A stretch of 37,086 nucleotides of DNA from Gammaproteobacteria bacterium. GTDB lineage: Bacteria > Pseudomonadota > Gammaproteobacteria > Pseudomonadales > Pseudohongiellaceae. Below the pieces are notes generated by a model. It searched no databases, was not told the origin of the DNA, and saw only the letters and a program-made list of their open reading frames with translations. Within the stretch, counting starts at the first letter, position 1; each line of letters opens with the position of its first letter. Shown one piece after another: positions 35,135-37,086 of the stretch. The position numbers and the translations under genes were made by a program. The DNA is taken from positions 1 through 37,086 of the forward strand of contig PAEL01000037.1 in the NCBI GenBank assembly GCA_002700775.1. The letters run 5' to 3'.

Positions 35135-36034
35135 TTAGGTGCTGTGAAGCAAGTATTCCATGAGAGCTTTTTGAGAATGCATCCTATTTTCGGCCTCATC
35201 CCAAACTACACTGTCGGGATGATCCAGAACTTCTCCACTTACCTCTTCGCCGCGGTGAGCAGGCAGGCAATGCATGAATAAAGCCGAGGGTTTGGCTAAA
35301 TCCATTATTTCGGTAGTTACTTTATAGTCTTCAAAAGCCTCTTTTCGCCTTTCTTGTTCAGCTTCTTGTCCCATTGACGCCCAAACATCGGTCACGATTA
35401 AGTCAGAATTCCTGGCAGCTTCGCGTGGGTCTCTAATAAGGGCTACGTTTCTTTTTGCATCCGCAACTAATTCCGGATCTGGCTCGAAACCTTCCGGACT
35501 AGCTATTCGAATCTCAAAATCAAGCAATTTCGCTGCGTTTATGTATGAATTACACATGTTGTTTCCATCCCCAACCCAGGTGACGACTTTACCAGTGATA
35601 TTTCCCCTATGCTCTTTGTAGGTCTGAATGTCAGCAAGAAGTTGACAAGGATGGAATCGATCGGTTAACGCATTTATTACTGGTACAGTGGAATGCTCAG
35701 CAAAGGCTGTTAATTTTTCGTGTGAAAAAGTTCTGATTGCTACGCAATCGACCATCCTGGACATAACTCTTGCTGTATCCTCTAGTGGCTCACCTCTACC
35801 AAATTGAGCGTCTGCGTTAGAGAGAAATATTGCTCCTCCGTTCAACTGACGCATGGCGACCTCAAACGCAACTCTAGTTCTGGTCGATGATTTTTCAAAA
35901 ATAAGCCCCAGTGTCTTGTTTTCAGCCTGTTCAGCCTGTCGCGGATCTTTTTTCAAAAGGATAGCCCTATCAATCATACTTACCAATTGATCCGCCGTAA
36001 GGTCGCGCAGGGTCAGAAAATGTTTTACTTTCAC
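35135..36034 (-). CDS. argF: Ornithine carbamoyltransferase
   Basis: Makes citrulline from ornithine and carbamoyl phosphate in arginine synthesis. I start at the GTG at 36034 (299 aa), which gives the family-typical opening K-V-K-H-F-L-T-L. The ATG at 36142 would add 36 residues of no known family and lacks a ribosome site. Signature elements are SSTRTRVAFE, DRFHPCQ, VWASMGQE and MHCLPAH. It is paralogous to pyrB in the same window. It is divergent from hyuB; no clear ArgR box is visible in the gap. Confidence 0.93.
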   Translation of the reverse strand: MKVKHFLTLRDLTADQLVSMIDRAILLKKDPRQAEQAENKTLGLIFEKSSTRTRVAFEVAMRQLNGGAIFLSNADAQFGRGEPLEDTARVMSRMVDCVAIRTFSHEKLTAFAEHSTVPVINALTDRFHPCQLLADIQTYKEHRGNITGKVVTWVGDGNNMCNSYINAAKLLDFEIRIASPEGFEPDPELVADAKRNVALIRDPREAARNSDLIVTDVWASMGQEAEQERRKEAFEDYKVTTEIMDLAKPSALFMHCLPAHRGEEVSGEVLDHPDSVVWDEAENRMHSQKALMEYLLHST

Positions 36035-36188
36035 TAGAGCTCTCTCAAGTATGTTGTCGGATTTAATAACATTGATTAGTCTCGTATATTTACTGGCAGA
36101 GACAACGCTTATGTTATTCTGATTGAGTAAGGAAAACCACATGCTGTTTGCGTCTGCAAATTATTTTTTAGGGTTGTAAAGCACGCCT

Positions 36189-37086
36189 ATGAATCCGATT
36201 GATCTAAGATTGTTTTCAGGGAGAGTCACGTCCATTTGCGATGAAATGGGCTTAGTTTTGCGACGGACCTCTTTTTCACCCAATATTAAAGATCGGTTGG
36301 ATTTTTCTTGTGCTCTGTTCGATGCGAAAGGGTCTTTGTGCGCGCAGGCTGCGCACATTCCGGTACATCTTGGGAGTATGGCCCACACCATGCGCGACCT
36401 TGTGTCGCAAAGAATTTGGCAACCCGGCGATGTGCTTGCGTTAAATGACCCGTTCAGGGGTGGGACGCACCTGCCAGATGTTACCGTCGTTTGCCCTGTA
36501 TTTACAAACAATAGAGAGCTAGTTGGTTTTGTTGCCAATAGAGCTCATCACGCAAAGATTGGGGCGATTTCCCCTGGATCAATGCCTCTTTCTAAAAACA
36601 TTGACGAAGAGGGGGTTCTAATCGAACCAACGCTGCTTTACGCGCAGGGTCAGCTTCAACGAGATTTGAAAGAGCCATTGAGGTCGCTAGTCTTTGATAA
36701 AGAAAATTTTTACGAAACGCTTTGCGGCGACTTTTCAGCTCAAATAGGTGCAAATCAAGTCGGTGTTTCACGTTTTTCTGAGATGATTGCTGAACAAGGT
36801 AAAACAAGGTTTAAATTTGCAGTAGAGGCTTTAAATAATTATGGAGATAGGATTGCGACTTCGGCTTTTAGTAGCTTTCCAAACTGTGCGGTCGAGTTTA
36901 CTGATTGGTTGGATAACGACGGGCTAAATCAAGCTAAGGTACCCATTAAATTAAAGCTAGAAGTCATGGGTGAACCAACAAATAAAAGGATCTTATTAGA
37001 CTTTTCAAATAGTGCAGAAGCTGTCGCAGGTAATCTCAACTGCCCAATGGCAGTAGTAGCGGCTGGCTCCTATTATTTTTTTCGCC
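36189..37086 (+). CDS. Hydantoinase B / N-methylhydantoinase HyuB-family protein (partial, runs off the end)
   Basis: Open frame to the last base with no stop, 299 codons in the window, 5' end complete. The translation begins MNPIDLRLFSG and contains DMGLVLRRTSFSPNIKDRLDFSCALFD-type sequence, HLGSMAHTM, ALNDPFRGGTHLPDV, NRAHHAKIG and SPGSMP, which are hallmarks of the HyuB subunit of ATP-dependent hydantoinases/oxoprolinases. An in-frame TAA at 36177 fixes the start region. The enzyme would open cyclic amides such as hydantoins, 5-oxoproline or, in related complexes, acetone-type substrates. The HyuA partner is not upstream (argF is), so it must be downstream or elsewhere. Confidence 0.9.
   Translation, partial: MNPIDLRLFSGRVTSICDEMGLVLRRTSFSPNIKDRLDFSCALFDAKGSLCAQAAHIPVHLGSMAHTMRDLVSQRIWQPGDVLALNDPFRGGTHLPDVTVVCPVFTNNRELVGFVANRAHHAKIGAISPGSMPLSKNIDEEGVLIEPTLLYAQGQLQRDLKEPLRSLVFDKENFYETLCGDFSAQIGANQVGVSRFSEMIAEQGKTRFKFAVEALNNYGDRIATSAFSSFPNCAVEFTDWLDNDGLNQAKVPIKLKLEVMGEPTNKRILLDFSNSAEAVAGNLNCPMAVVAAGSYYFFR

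Noticed and set aside
36161-36807. Minus-strand reading frames opposite the right-hand end
   Set aside because: The plus strand encodes a clear HyuB-family protein, so these are shadows.

Overview
The window looks like a chromosomal segment of an aerobic, AT-leaning, probably marine gammaproteobacterium. SbcB (exonuclease I), DinG, class Ia NrdAB, a DUF349 protein, SURF1 and IlvD with ArgF and PyrB fit that assignment. Secreted quinoprotein, c-type cytochrome and copper-monooxygenase genes, plus an F420-precursor synthase (FbiC), point to a metabolically versatile oligotroph rather than an enteric relative. The lineage is inferred from gene content and was not tested by phylogeny. There are no tRNA, rRNA, CRISPR, insertion sequence or prophage genes.

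Layout. 55-3787 (minus): a secreted heme c / copper monooxygenase-like protein, SURF1, and an exported M20 metallopeptidase. 3950-6389 (minus): a tight three-gene run of an atypical SDR, a polytopic flippase/LPG-synthase-like membrane protein, and a CDP-alcohol phosphatidyltransferase, which suggests envelope lipid work. 6569-8995 (minus): fbiC, a fused CofG-CofH radical SAM enzyme of F420 synthesis, divergent from an SDR (9228-10121, plus). 10130-14417 (minus): a five-gene cluster of two paralogous 4-TM proteins (DUF6644-like), an unknown soluble protein, a diheme cytochrome c and a PQQ dehydrogenase with an Asp-Tyr-Asp metal motif. This is the most interesting module in the window, a candidate lanthanide-dependent alcohol-oxidising respiratory unit. 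14493-16178 (minus): ilvD, divergent from an XdhC-family gene (16379, plus). 17433-20999 (minus): pyrB, an amidase interrupted by one in-frame TGA, and a secreted protein of unknown function. 21113-23753 (plus): sbcB and a PlsC-like acyltransferase, meeting a DUF349 coiled-coil gene tail to tail. 26025-28148 (plus): dinG. 28194-34416 (minus): a degenerate periplasmic cyclophilin, a MocA-like nucleotidyltransferase, a small coiled-coil protein, nrdB and nrdA. 34417-35134: a 718-bp non-coding region with NrdR-box-like palindromes near both ends. 35135-36034 (minus): argF, divergent from a hyuB gene (36189, plus) that runs off the window.

Several starts were moved inward from the longest reading frame, because a Shine-Dalgarno site, a signal peptide or the family's usual length favours the inner start (55-1485, sdr 9228, pyrB 20999, sbcB 21113, dinG 26025, mocA 29769, argF 36034).
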